Source: Tardibacter chloracetimidivorans (lineage in GTDB: Bacteria; Pseudomonadota; Alphaproteobacteria; Sphingomonadales; Sphingomonadaceae). From it: a DNA stretch of 64,000 nucleotides. The stretch covers positions 1-64,000 of the forward strand of contig NZ_CP018221.1 of assembly GCF_001890385.1 (NCBI RefSeq), in the 5' to 3' direction. The position numbers and the translations under genes are program-made. The notes beneath the pieces were generated by a model, which worked only from the letters and a program-made list of their open reading frames with translations, was not told where the DNA came from and did no database searches. Shown in pieces: positions 33,081 to 40,596 of this stretch (positions are counted from its first letter, which is position 1; every line of letters begins with the position of its first letter).

Positions 33081-34382
33081 GTGAACGACCTCAGCGTCAT
33101 CGACCGGTTCATGCAGGCCTTCATCCGCTACATCGACAGCGGATTCGGGCTGCTGGGCGGCGACGTTCACTTCCTGACGGCAACGCTGATCGGTATCGAC
33201 ATCACGCTCGCCGGCCTGTTCTGGGCGATGGGCGGTGATGACAATGTCATCGGCCGCTTCCTCAGGAAGATCCTCTATATCGGCGCGTTCGCGTTCATCC
33301 TGAACAGCTTTTCGACGCTCGCCGACATCATCTTCAAGTCGTTCGCGCAGGCCGGACTCACCGCCGGCGGCGGAACCCTGTCCGCTAACGATCTGCTCAG
33401 GCCCGGCCGCGTCGCCTCGACCGGCTTCTCCGCCGCCTGGCCGCTGCTCGAACAGGCGTCGAGCATGATGGGGTTCGTCAGCTTCTTCGAGAATTTCCTG
33501 ACGATCATGGTGCTGCTGTTCGCCTGGGCGATCGTCATCCTCGCCTTCTTCATCCTCGCCGTGCAGATGTTCGTCACGATCATCGAGTTCAAATTGACCT
33601 CGCTGGCGGGCTTCATTCTCGTGCCCTTCGCGCTCTGGAACCGGACCAGTTTCCTGGCGGAGCGCGTGCTCGGCAACGTCGTCTCGTCGGGCATCAAGGT
33701 GATGGTGCTCGCGGTCATCGTCGGCATCGGCTCCAATTTCTTCGCCGAGTTCACGACCTCCATGCAAGGGCAGGAGCCCGATCTCGGCGCCGCGATGAGC
33801 CTGGCGCTCGGCGCGCTCTCGCTGTTCGGCCTCGGCATCTTCGGTCCCGGCATCGCTTCCGGGCTGGTTGCCGGTGCGCCGCAACTCGGTGCGGGTGCCG
33901 CGCTCGGCACGGCCGTCGGCGCGGCGGGCGTCACCATGCTCGCGGGCGGCGCCACGATGGGCGCTGCGCGCGCGATCGGCGGCGGTGCGCTGGGCGCAAT
34001 CCGTGCCGGCACGTCGATGGGATCGGCGGCGTCAACCGCCTACACGCTCGGCAAGGAGACCGCCGCGTCGCCGTCCATGGCTGCCGGCCTGGGCGGTGTG
34101 GCACGCGCTGCCGGCAATGCGGCCCGGGATCGCGCGTCGAGCGCGCTCGGGATCGGCGAAGCTGCATCGCGAGGGCGCGGGGCTGCCTGGAACGCCCTTA
34201 ATCGGACCGGCGGCAGCGAGGCTTCGCAAACCACCCCCAGCGATGGCGCGCCCGATTGGGCTCGATCGATGCGCGCCCAGCAATCCGCGCGTCACCACCG
34301 GCAGATCGCGCTGCACACGCTCCAACAGGGCGACCGTGGCGGCGCGTCCGCAACTCCCGACATCAAGGAAAGGGACGACTGA
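33081..34382 (+). CDS. trbL: TrbL, VirB6-like membrane protein
   Basis: Polytopic inner-membrane channel subunit. The 433-residue protein opens with NDLSVIDRFMQAFIRYIDSGF, typical of TrbL, followed by about six membrane segments (40-270, for example LLFAWAIVILAFFILAVQMF), and a long Ala/Gly-rich C-terminal tail (280-430) that is disordered. GTG 33081 is the only start that keeps the N-terminal motif. The stop overlaps trbF by one base (TGATG). Confidence 0.93.
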   Translation: MNDLSVIDRFMQAFIRYIDSGFGLLGGDVHFLTATLIGIDITLAGLFWAMGGDDNVIGRFLRKILYIGAFAFILNSFSTLADIIFKSFAQAGLTAGGGTLSANDLLRPGRVASTGFSAAWPLLEQASSMMGFVSFFENFLTIMVLLFAWAIVILAFFILAVQMFVTIIEFKLTSLAGFILVPFALWNRTSFLAERVLGNVVSSGIKVMVLAVIVGIGSNFFAEFTTSMQGQEPDLGAAMSLALGALSLFGLGIFGPGIASGLVAGAPQLGAGAALGTAVGAAGVTMLAGGATMGAARAIGGGALGAIRAGTSMGSAASTAYTLGKETAASPSMAAGLGGVARAAGNAARDRASSALGIGEAASRGRGAAWNALNRTGGSEASQTTPSDGAPDWARSMRAQQSARHHRQIALHTLQQGDRGGASATPDIKERDD

Positions 34383-35182
34383 TGATCTTCAAGCGCGCTG
34401 TCCAGCGCTATGGACGGACACCCCAACCCGAAACGCCTTATCAGCGCGCAGGCCAGCTCTGGGATGAGCGCATCGGCTCGGCCCGCGTCCAGGCCCGCAA
34501 CTGGCGGTTGATGGCGTTTGGCACGCTGACGCTCACCTGCGCCATGTCGGGCGCGCTCGTCTGGCAGTCGCTCCAGAGCCGGGTCACGCCCTATGTCGTC
34601 GAGGTCGATCGCCTCGGCGAGGCGCGGGCGGTCACCGAAGCCGAGGCAGGATACAAGCCCACCGATCCGCAGATCACATGGCATCTCGCCAAGTTCATCG
34701 AGAATGTTCGTGGCGTCTCGCTCGATCCGGTGCTGATGCGACGCGACTGGCTGTCGGCCTACGGCTTCGCGACCGAGCGTGGGGCTCGGTTCCTCGACGA
34801 CTATGCGCGCGCTGCTGACCCCTTCGCCCGGATCGGCGAGCGGACGGTCTCGGTGCAGGTGACCAGCGTCGTCCGTGCGTCGGAGCGTTCGTTCCAGGTG
34901 AAATGGACCGAAACGGCCTACGAGCGCGGCAGCGAGGCGGGATCGTCCCACTGGACCGGCATCCTGACCATCGTGACGAAACCGCCGGTATCGGCCGACA
35001 CGCTCCGCAGGAATCCCCTCGGAATCTATGTCGATGCGATCGACTGGAGCCGCGAGCTCGAGCCCCCGGCATCAGCTGCTCCGGCGCGCGCGGTTACACC
35101 GCCGGGCAATCTGCCGCTCGGCTCGCCACTCGATCCGAACCTTGCCCCCCAACCGACCGCCAAACCGGAGACACAGCCATGA
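34382..35182 (+). CDS. trbF: TrbF, VirB8-like protein
   Basis: Inner-membrane assembly factor. The 266-residue protein has a cytoplasmic start (FKRAVQRYGRTPQPETPYQRA), one membrane segment (about 44-62) and a periplasmic VirB8-type domain with YVVEVDRLGEAR and WLSAYGF. The last 40 residues are Pro-rich. ATG 34382 shares its A with the trbL stop. The 3' end overlaps trbG by ATGA. Confidence 0.94.
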   Translation: MIFKRAVQRYGRTPQPETPYQRAGQLWDERIGSARVQARNWRLMAFGTLTLTCAMSGALVWQSLQSRVTPYVVEVDRLGEARAVTEAEAGYKPTDPQITWHLAKFIENVRGVSLDPVLMRRDWLSAYGFATERGARFLDDYARAADPFARIGERTVSVQVTSVVRASERSFQVKWTETAYERGSEAGSSHWTGILTIVTKPPVSADTLRRNPLGIYVDAIDWSRELEPPASAAPARAVTPPGNLPLGSPLDPNLAPQPTAKPETQP

Positions 35183-36036
35183 TCCGCTCCCTTGCCGCAC
35201 CAATACTGCTGGCCACCTGCCTTTCCCTCTCTTCAGAAGGCGCCTGGGCTTCGCCACTATCCAGCGACACCGCGCATCAGGCGACGGTCGCGACCGCCAA
35301 CCGCCTGGCGACCATTGAGCCGGCCGCGCAGGGATTCCTGAATGCCGCTCAGGTCTATCCATTCGCGGAAGGGGCAATCTATCACGTCATCACCGCGCCC
35401 GGGCGGGTGACCGACATCGCGCTCCAGCCCGGCGAGACGCTCGTGGCCGTGGCGAGCGGCGACACCGTGCGCTGGGTGATCGGCGATACCACCAGCGGGT
35501 CGGGTACCGAGAAGCGGACGCATGTGCTGGTCAAGCCGTTCAGCACCGGCCTCGCCACCAACCTCGTGATCACCACCGACCGGCGCAGCTATCACATCGC
35601 GCTGAACAGCATCCCCCGAACGGCGATGGCCGCGCTGTCATGGACCTATCCGCAGGATGCACTGATAGCATTGAAGCGCGCCACAGCTGCGGCCGAGGCG
35701 GCGGCACCGGTCGCCGCCGGGATCGCGGTCGAGCAGCTTCATTTCAACTACGTCGTGTCGGGTGATCGTCCGTCCTGGCGACCGCTGCGCGCCTTCGACG
35801 ACGGACGGCAGACCTTCATCGAGTTTCCCGCGACGCTTGGCGTGGGGGAGGCACCCCCGATCTTCCTGCTGGACACGAAGGGCGAGGCCCAGCTCGTCAA
35901 TTATCGCGTCAAGGGCCGCTTCTACGTGGTCGACCGCATCTTCGACGTCGCCGAGCTGCGGCTTGGCACGAAGAACCAGCAGGTCGTCCGCATCAGCCGG
36001 GTCGCGGATGGCGCGCCGGCGCGGAGGGGATCATGA
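35179..36036 (+). CDS. trbG: TrbG, VirB9-like protein
   Basis: Outer-membrane core complex subunit in the periplasm. The 285-residue protein has a signal peptide (about 1-22), the VirB9 opening AIYHVITAPGRVTDIALQPGE spread over residues 63-83, KRTHVLVKPF and a C-terminal part with FIEFPATLG and YRVKGRFYVVDRIFDVAEL. ATG 35179 has GGAG eight bases upstream and overlaps the trbF stop. Confidence 0.94.
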   Translation: MIRSLAAPILLATCLSLSSEGAWASPLSSDTAHQATVATANRLATIEPAAQGFLNAAQVYPFAEGAIYHVITAPGRVTDIALQPGETLVAVASGDTVRWVIGDTTSGSGTEKRTHVLVKPFSTGLATNLVITTDRRSYHIALNSIPRTAMAALSWTYPQDALIALKRATAAAEAAAPVAAGIAVEQLHFNYVVSGDRPSWRPLRAFDDGRQTFIEFPATLGVGEAPPIFLLDTKGEAQLVNYRVKGRFYVVDRIFDVAELRLGTKNQQVVRISRVADGAPARRGS

Positions 36037-37250
36037 CCGACGTGGAGGATCGGCCGGTGGCGGAGGACCATACTGCATCGAGCAAGGTGGATCCGGAAAC
36101 GCTCGCGCTGCGTGCACAGCCGGCGCGGGCGATCCGCTTCAAGCGGGGCGCCGTGGTGGCGATCGCGGCGCTCGGCTCCGTTAGCCTGGTGGCGACCGCC
36201 TGGATCGCGTTGCGGCCATCCTCTTTCCACTTGGCCGGCCAGGCTGACGACCAGACGGTAGCCGCCAAGCCGCCTGCTGACGCGCTGAGCGCGCTCCCCG
36301 GCAGCTATGGCGACGTGCCCAGGCTCGGTCCGGCGTTGCCGGGCGATCTCGGTCGCCCGATCCTCGAGCATCAGCGCGCAATGGCGAGCGAACCCGCGGG
36401 AGGAGAGGCCGCCCGCGCCGATCAGGCAGCGGCGACCGAGCGTGATCGGAGGGTCGCAGAGTTGCGGGCAGCTCGGGAGTCGGGGTTGCTCGTGCAGTCC
36501 GGCAATCGCGCCGCGCCGACGGCCTATGTCGAAGCAACGCCATCTGCGCCACCGGCGGCAGCTGCCGATGCTGCTCGGCTTGCCATCGATCCTGATCGCG
36601 ACCCCAATGCCCAGCAGCGGAAAGCCGACTTCGTCGCGGCACGCGACAACGGCGGCGACGTCAACGCCGGGCGGCTTGTCCCGCCAGCATCGCCCGACAT
36701 GCTGTCAGCGGGCAGCGTCATCGCCGCGAGCCTGATTACCGGGCTCAGGTCCGACCTGCCCGGTCTTGTCACTGCCCAGGTGACCGAGCGTGTGTTCGAC
36801 AGCGCAACGGGCAGGATCCTGCTCATCCCGCAAGGTGCGCGGCTGATCGGCAGCTACGACAGCGTGGTGGCCTTCGGACAGAAGCGGGCGCTAATCGTTT
36901 GGCAGCGGATCATCCTGCCGGACGGCAGCTCGATCCGGCTCGACAATGTGCCCGCGACCGACCCGTCAGGCTATGCGGGCCTTGCCGACAAGGTCGACTT
37001 CCACACCTGGAGCCTCCTCAAGGGCGTCGCGATTTCGACATTGCTTGGCGTGGGCGCGAACCTGACCTTCTCCGGGGAAAGCGACCTCGTCCAGGCGATC
37101 CGGGAATCCACCCAGCAGAATGTCTCGCGTGCCGGTGACCAGATCACGTCTCGCAATTTGCAGATCCAGCCGACGATCACGATCCGGCCCGGCGCGCCGG
37201 TGCGGCTGGTCGTACACCGCGACCTCATTCTCGCGCCGTGGCGCAGCTAG
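36033..37250 (+). CDS. trbI: TrbI, VirB10-like protein
   Basis: Energy-sensing bridge between the two membranes. The 405-residue protein has a cytoplasmic N-terminus, a membrane segment (about 43-58, VVAIAALGSVSLVATAWIAL), a disordered periplasmic linker, and the VirB10 beta-barrel domain from about 210 with VTERVFDSATGRILLIPQGARLIG spread over 250-273 and DNVPATDPSGYAGLADKVD. The ATG overlaps the trbG stop. It is the last mating-pair gene; DUF2274 follows nine bases later. Confidence 0.94.
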   Translation: MTDVEDRPVAEDHTASSKVDPETLALRAQPARAIRFKRGAVVAIAALGSVSLVATAWIALRPSSFHLAGQADDQTVAAKPPADALSALPGSYGDVPRLGPALPGDLGRPILEHQRAMASEPAGGEAARADQAAATERDRRVAELRAARESGLLVQSGNRAAPTAYVEATPSAPPAAAADAARLAIDPDRDPNAQQRKADFVAARDNGGDVNAGRLVPPASPDMLSAGSVIAASLITGLRSDLPGLVTAQVTERVFDSATGRILLIPQGARLIGSYDSVVAFGQKRALIVWQRIILPDGSSIRLDNVPATDPSGYAGLADKVDFHTWSLLKGVAISTLLGVGANLTFSGESDLVQAIRESTQQNVSRAGDQITSRNLQIQPTITIRPGAPVRLVVHRDLILAPWRS

Positions 37251-37259
37251 GAGAAGACC

Positions 37260-37490
37260 ATGGTCGATCTCAAGCTTGCTCGCATTCCCGACCGAACCCC
37301 GGTGAAGCTCACGATCACGGTGCTGCCCGACCTGCATCAGGCACTTCAGGATTACGCCCGGATCTATGCCGAAACCTATGGTCGGGACGAGCCGGTCAGC
37401 GAACTGGTCCCAGCTATTCTGTCCGCATTCCTCGATAGCGATCGCGCCTTTGCAAAGGCGCGCGAGCGCCTTGGAGCACGCAGCGGGTGA
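37260..37490 (+). CDS. DUF2274 protein
   Basis: A 76-residue protein matching DUF2274: LKLARIPDRTPVKLTITVLPDL at the start, LQDYARIYAETYG in the middle, and a PAILSAFLDSDRAFAKAR tail. The pattern of a short strand then two helices resembles a ribbon-helix-helix DNA-binding protein. The family nearly always follows trbI in alphaproteobacterial elements. The 3' end overlaps the next gene by GTGA. Confidence 0.88.
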   Translation: MVDLKLARIPDRTPVKLTITVLPDLHQALQDYARIYAETYGRDEPVSELVPAILSAFLDSDRAFAKARERLGARSG

Positions 37491-37771
37491 CGGGACGCGA
37501 CCCCAGCGTCGGCCTCAATGATGCGCTGACCGTTCGCGTGCCTGTCGCGGCGCGCGTGCTGGGAATCGGAAAGACCAAGCTCTATGAGCTGATTTCGGCG
37601 CGCGAGATCGACATCATAAAGGTCGGCCGAGCGACGCTCATCGTCGTCAGGAGCCTTGAACGGTTCGTCGAGCGGCAGTCCGTCGCGGTCGGCGCGGAGC
37701 CGTCGCAACGTCGCGGGCGCGGCCGGCCACGACATTCGTTCGCTCGACCGACCGCCGGGACCGGCTCTTAG
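37487..37771 (+). CDS. Excisionase-type HTH protein beside the integrase
   Basis: A 94-residue protein with an HTH_17-type domain: VRVPVAARVLGIGKTKLYELISAREIDIIKVG read over residues 16-47, then RATLIVVRSLERFV. Such proteins include excisionases. GTG 37487 overlaps the DUF2274 stop. The last 125 bases run antisense into the integrase gene, so the two may influence each other. It could be the element's directionality factor, a regulator of trb, or both; the HTH gene at 7216 is a competing candidate. Confidence 0.8.
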   Translation: MTGRDPSVGLNDALTVRVPVAARVLGIGKTKLYELISAREIDIIKVGRATLIVVRSLERFVERQSVAVGAEPSQRRGRGRPRHSFARPTAGTGS

Positions 37772-38921
37772 CGGACGGAACGCAGAAATCGGCCCAAACC
37801 TTCATCAGATCGCGCCGCTTGGCCAGGAAATCGGTGCGCCGATAGGCTGCCTCGACCTTGTTCTCGAGCGTATGTGCCAGCGCCGCCTCGGCGATCTCGC
37901 GTGGCGTGTCCGTCTCCTCGGCCGCCCAATCCCTGAAGCTTGACCGGAAGCCATGTACTGTCGCCGGCAGGTCCATGCCGCGCACCAATTCGAGAAGCGC
38001 CATGTCAGAAAGTGACGAACCGGACGTGGCGCCCGGGAAGATCAGGTCGCAGCCCTTGATCCGCAGTGCCCGCGCCTGACGGAAGACGTCTGCGGCTTGC
38101 AGCGACAGCGGCACCACATGTTCGACCCCTGCCTTCATGCGCTCTGCAGGAATGGTCCACAGCGTCAGCTCGTCGTTGAGTTCCGGCCATCTGGCTCCGC
38201 GAACCTCGCCTGATCGGACCGCCGTCAATATCAGCGCCTCGAGCGCCAGCCGACTGCTGCTGATCCCGCGGGCGCGCAGGCGCTTCATGAACGCCGGCAC
38301 CTCGGCATGGGGCAATGCGGCGAAATGGCCGGACTTCCTGGGCTGCCGTGGCAGGCCCTTGGAAATGGAACGCATCGGTGCTTCGCTGGTCCGGAAGCCA
38401 TTGGCATAGGACCAGTCGAGCACCGTGCCGATGCGCTGGCGGACCCGCCGGGCGGTCTCCGGGATGTCCAGCCAGATTTCCGCCAGCACGTCGCGGATGA
38501 GCGGTCCTTCGATCTGGTTGACCTTCAACTTGCCCAGCTTCGGATAGGCATAGAGTTCAAGCGTCTTGATCCATTGCTTGGTGTGCTTCCCGTTCTTCCA
38601 TCCCTTGATCATTTCCGTGTGCGCACGCTTCGCCGCCTGCTCGAAGGTCGGTATGACGATCTCGACCTTCCGCCGTTCATCGAGCGGATCGACACCGGAT
38701 TTGGCGAGCTTCTTGATCGCGGCCGCTTCCAGTCTCGCATCGCGAAGGCTCACATGCCGAAGCTCGCCCAGGCCGATGTCCCGGCGGCGGCCATTGACCT
38801 GTACGCGCATGAGCCAGCTTTTTCCGCCCGAAGGGGAAATTTGCAGCAGGAGCCCCTCGCCATCGGAGTAGCGACCGGGCTCGGTGAGCTCCTTGATCAG
38901 GGCGGGGGTGAGCTTTCCCAT
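37647..38921 (-). CDS. int: P4-type tyrosine integrase of the ICE
   Basis: Inserts and excises the element at the tRNA-Ser gene. The 424-residue protein has the N-terminal DUF4102-like arm-binding domain (GRYSDGEGLLLQISPSG, 17-33), a core-binding domain (95-195) and the catalytic domain with Arg236 (TAVRSGEVRG), HGFR at 323-326, His350 and Tyr360. The C-terminal 50 residues are Arg-rich. ATG 38921 gives the usual N-terminus; the frame is open to 38984. It reads away from the tRNA, which lies 190 bases upstream. Confidence 0.95.
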   Translation of the reverse strand: MGKLTPALIKELTEPGRYSDGEGLLLQISPSGGKSWLMRVQVNGRRRDIGLGELRHVSLRDARLEAAAIKKLAKSGVDPLDERRKVEIVIPTFEQAAKRAHTEMIKGWKNGKHTKQWIKTLELYAYPKLGKLKVNQIEGPLIRDVLAEIWLDIPETARRVRQRIGTVLDWSYANGFRTSEAPMRSISKGLPRQPRKSGHFAALPHAEVPAFMKRLRARGISSSRLALEALILTAVRSGEVRGARWPELNDELTLWTIPAERMKAGVEHVVPLSLQAADVFRQARALRIKGCDLIFPGATSGSSLSDMALLELVRGMDLPATVHGFRSSFRDWAAEETDTPREIAEAALAHTLENKVEAAYRRTDFLAKRRDLMKVWADFCVPSAKSRSRRSVERTNVVAGRARDVATAPRRPRRTAARRTVQGS

Positions 38922-38963
38922 GGGGTGCAGGATACCACCGCAGACCCCTGATTTGAACCCCGC

Positions 38964-38996
38964 CAGCCCCTCACAGCCCCACACTCAGCCCCACAC
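38964..38996. repeat. Three 12-bp-spaced CAGCCCC repeats near the attachment site
   Basis: CAGCCCC is repeated at 38964, 38974 and 38986; the last two share 11 bases (CAGCCCCACAC). The spacing is close to a helical turn and the site lies between int and the tRNA, where integrase arm sites or excisionase sites are expected. The binding role is inferred. Confidence 0.4.
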
Positions 38997-39110
38997 CAAT
39001 TTCCGGACCGCCGCGAACGACCGTGAAGGTCTGCGGTTAAAATGCCTTAATTTTCAGGTGTTTATTCTGATTTTTCGGGCCGAGGCGAACGCCGGCGAAG
39101 GGCGGAATGG

Positions 39111-39130
39111 CGGAGCGGGAGGGATTCGAA
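39111..39130 (-). other. Probable right attachment site (attR) in tRNA-Ser 3' end
   Basis: P4-type integrases usually use the 3' end of a tRNA gene as the core site and leave a copy at the other element end. The tRNA-Ser 3' end faces the element here. The other copy should lie left of the window; I did not see one inside. Exact core length is unknown. Confidence 0.6.
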
Positions 39131-39198
39131 CCCTCGAACGGCTTTTGACCGTTACACACTTTCCAGGCGTGCGCCTTCGACCACTCGGCCACCGCTCC
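39111..39198 (-). tRNA. tRNA-Ser (anticodon GGA)
   Basis: Read on the minus strand, the 88-base gene has a 7-bp acceptor stem (GGAGCGG with CCGCTCC), the D arm TGGCCGAG, an anticodon loop CTGGAAA giving GGA, a long variable arm as in class II tRNAs, and the T arm GGTTCGAATCC. The discriminator is G and CCA is not encoded. It reads UCC/UCU Ser codons. The intact gene shows that integration restored the 3' end. Confidence 0.97.
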
Positions 39199-39252
39199 GT
39201 TGGCTGGGCCTTATAGCCGGGGAAAAGCGACGCACAAGGCCGCGATGATGAA

Positions 39253-40011
39253 TTATCGGGCCGTTTCCCAACCGCCTGCGCGGGCGCGCTGCTCGGCGGC
39301 GCTGTCGAGCGGATCGTCGCGCATCAGCGCCTGGGCGGATTGCATGATGACGTCGTCAGCTCCGGCCATGCGATAATCCGGCGCGTCTGCCCGTTGTCCA
39401 TCGGGCGTGGTCGTCATGCGAAGCCGCCATTCGCCATCCTGCCGGCACGCGATTCCGGAGAGGCTGTCCGCCCGCACCGCCAAGAACGTCCGGCAATAAC
39501 CATCGTCTCCGGCGAATGTCAGGCCTATCCGTACCGGGCTGCCCAGCGCCTGCGGGTTATCTGAGGCAAGCTGGCTGTCGAGCGCGGCCGCCAGCTCTCC
39601 ACTCGCGACCAGATTTCCGTCGCTTCCCTTCACCAGATTGCCGCCACCGCCGGGCAGGTCGACAAGCTGCCCCGCGAAAAGCCCCACGACGAGGGCTGCC
39701 GCGATCGATCCCCAGCGCTGGATGAAGGGGGTACGGCGGATAGCTCTCGACCGCCTTTCAACTGCAAAATCGACGACTTTGCCGGGAGTGTCCTCAGCGC
39801 CGGCGGAAACAGCCGCCGCAAGGGAAGGGGGGACCGGCTCGTCCAGCACAGGCGCAAAGGCCGCCGCCATGGTCTCCCGCAGCTGCCGATGCTGCGCCAC
39901 CTTTTCAGCCAACACAGGGTCGCCTGCCACGGCCGCTGCAACCGCCTCTGCCTGCGCGCCGGAAAGCTGGCCATCGGCGAAGGCCATCAATGTTTCTTCA
40001 TCAATTTTCAT
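39253..40011 (-). CDS. Anti-sigma factor
   Basis: Membrane anti-sigma factor for the ECF sigma encoded just upstream. The 252-residue protein has a cytoplasmic N-terminal part (IDEETLMAFADGQLSGAQAEAVA, residues about 3-25, zinc-less form), one membrane segment (about 103-120, WGSIAAALVVGLFAGQLV), and a periplasmic domain with CRTFLAVRAD and IACRQDGEWRLRM. ATG 40011 overlaps the sigma gene by 11 bases, so the pair is co-translated. Likely senses an envelope signal; the signal is unknown. Confidence 0.88.
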   Translation of the reverse strand: MKIDEETLMAFADGQLSGAQAEAVAAAVAGDPVLAEKVAQHRQLRETMAAAFAPVLDEPVPPSLAAAVSAGAEDTPGKVVDFAVERRSRAIRRTPFIQRWGSIAAALVVGLFAGQLVDLPGGGGNLVKGSDGNLVASGELAAALDSQLASDNPQALGSPVRIGLTFAGDDGYCRTFLAVRADSLSGIACRQDGEWRLRMTTTPDGQRADAPDYRMAGADDVIMQSAQALMRDDPLDSAAEQRARAGGWETAR

Positions 40012-40513
40012 CGGCGGCCTCCGTCTCTCCACCGCTCAACGCCCGGACGAGCGCGGCGCGACCGCGCAACAGGCGGCTGGTGAGCGTGCCGATCGGGATT
40101 GCGAGAACATCCGCCGCCTCGGCATAGCCTAGCCCTTCCACCAGCACGAGGGCGATGGCTTCGCGCTGTTCGGCCGGAAGGCGTTCCATTGCGGCCTGCG
40201 CCCGCGACAGATCGGCTCGTGCCTCCAGATTTGGGGAAGGGTCGGCACCGACGGCAAGGCCGTCCTCCTCCGGCGCGAACACCCGCGCCCTGCGGCCGCG
40301 CGAGCGGGCCTCGTCGATCCAGGTGTTGCGGATGATCCGGAACATCCAGCTGTCCATCCGCGTGCCCGGCTGCCACTGGTCGCGGGCCTTGAGGGCCCGC
40401 TCGACGGCTGACTGCACCACATCATCCGCGTCCGCAGCGTCACGCGCCAGCGCGCGCGCGAAACGGCGCAACCGTGGCAGCAGCGCGACAAGGGCGGACT
40501 GAAAATCTTCCAA
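40001..40513 (-). CDS. ECF-type RNA polymerase sigma factor
   Basis: A 170-residue sigma factor with region 2 (RFARALARDAADADDVVQSAVERAL, spread over 16-40; then MFRIIRNTWIDEARSRGRR) and region 4 (LPAEQREAIALVLVEGLGYAEAADVLAIPIGTLTSRLLRGRAAL over 112-155). The only workable start is TTG 40513. It is co-encoded with the anti-sigma factor and divergent from a secreted protease, with an 11-bp palindrome between them. Confidence 0.92.
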   Translation of the reverse strand: MEDFQSALVALLPRLRRFARALARDAADADDVVQSAVERALKARDQWQPGTRMDSWMFRIIRNTWIDEARSRGRRARVFAPEEDGLAVGADPSPNLEARADLSRAQAAMERLPAEQREAIALVLVEGLGYAEAADVLAIPIGTLTSRLLRGRAALVRALSGGETEAADEN

Positions 40514-40533
40514 AGGCGTTCCCGGCTCTGCAT

Positions 40534-40569
40534 ATGGATGAAACGACCGTCGATGCGCGTTTCATCCAT
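40534..40569. promoter_or_regulatory. 11-bp palindrome in the sigma/protease divergent promoter
   Basis: ATGGATGAAAC (40534-40544) and GTTTCATCCAT (40559-40569) are perfect inverted repeats with a 14-base spacer. Each arm holds TGAAAC, similar to the -35 element of some ECF promoters, pointing in both directions, so the site could serve both the sigma gene and the protease gene. I did not find a clear matching -10, so an operator is also possible. Confidence 0.5.
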
Positions 40570-40596
40570 GGTCGAATAAAATCCGGTGGACAGGTG

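Larger units (their letters stand above)
1..39130. mobile_element. Right part of an integrative and conjugative element inserted at tRNA-Ser
   Basis: The block carries a P4-type integrase beside the 3' end of a tRNA-Ser gene, a relaxase, the coupling protein TraG, a full trbBCDEJLFGI mating-pair set, TraF, ParB, ArdC and several DUF families typical of alphaproteobacterial ICEs. Ordinary chromosomal genes begin right of the tRNA. The tRNA is on the minus strand with its 3' end facing the element, as expected for integration into a tRNA 3' end. Position 1 is still inside element genes, so the element is longer than 39 kb and its left attachment site is not visible. The exact right boundary inside the tRNA is inferred. 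Confidence 0.9.

Noticed and set aside
2268-39082. 15-base repeat CTGATTTTTCGGGCC near 2268 and near 39068 as possible attachment repeats
   Set aside because: A match of this length is expected by chance about once in a window this size, and neither copy lies at the tRNA 3' end.
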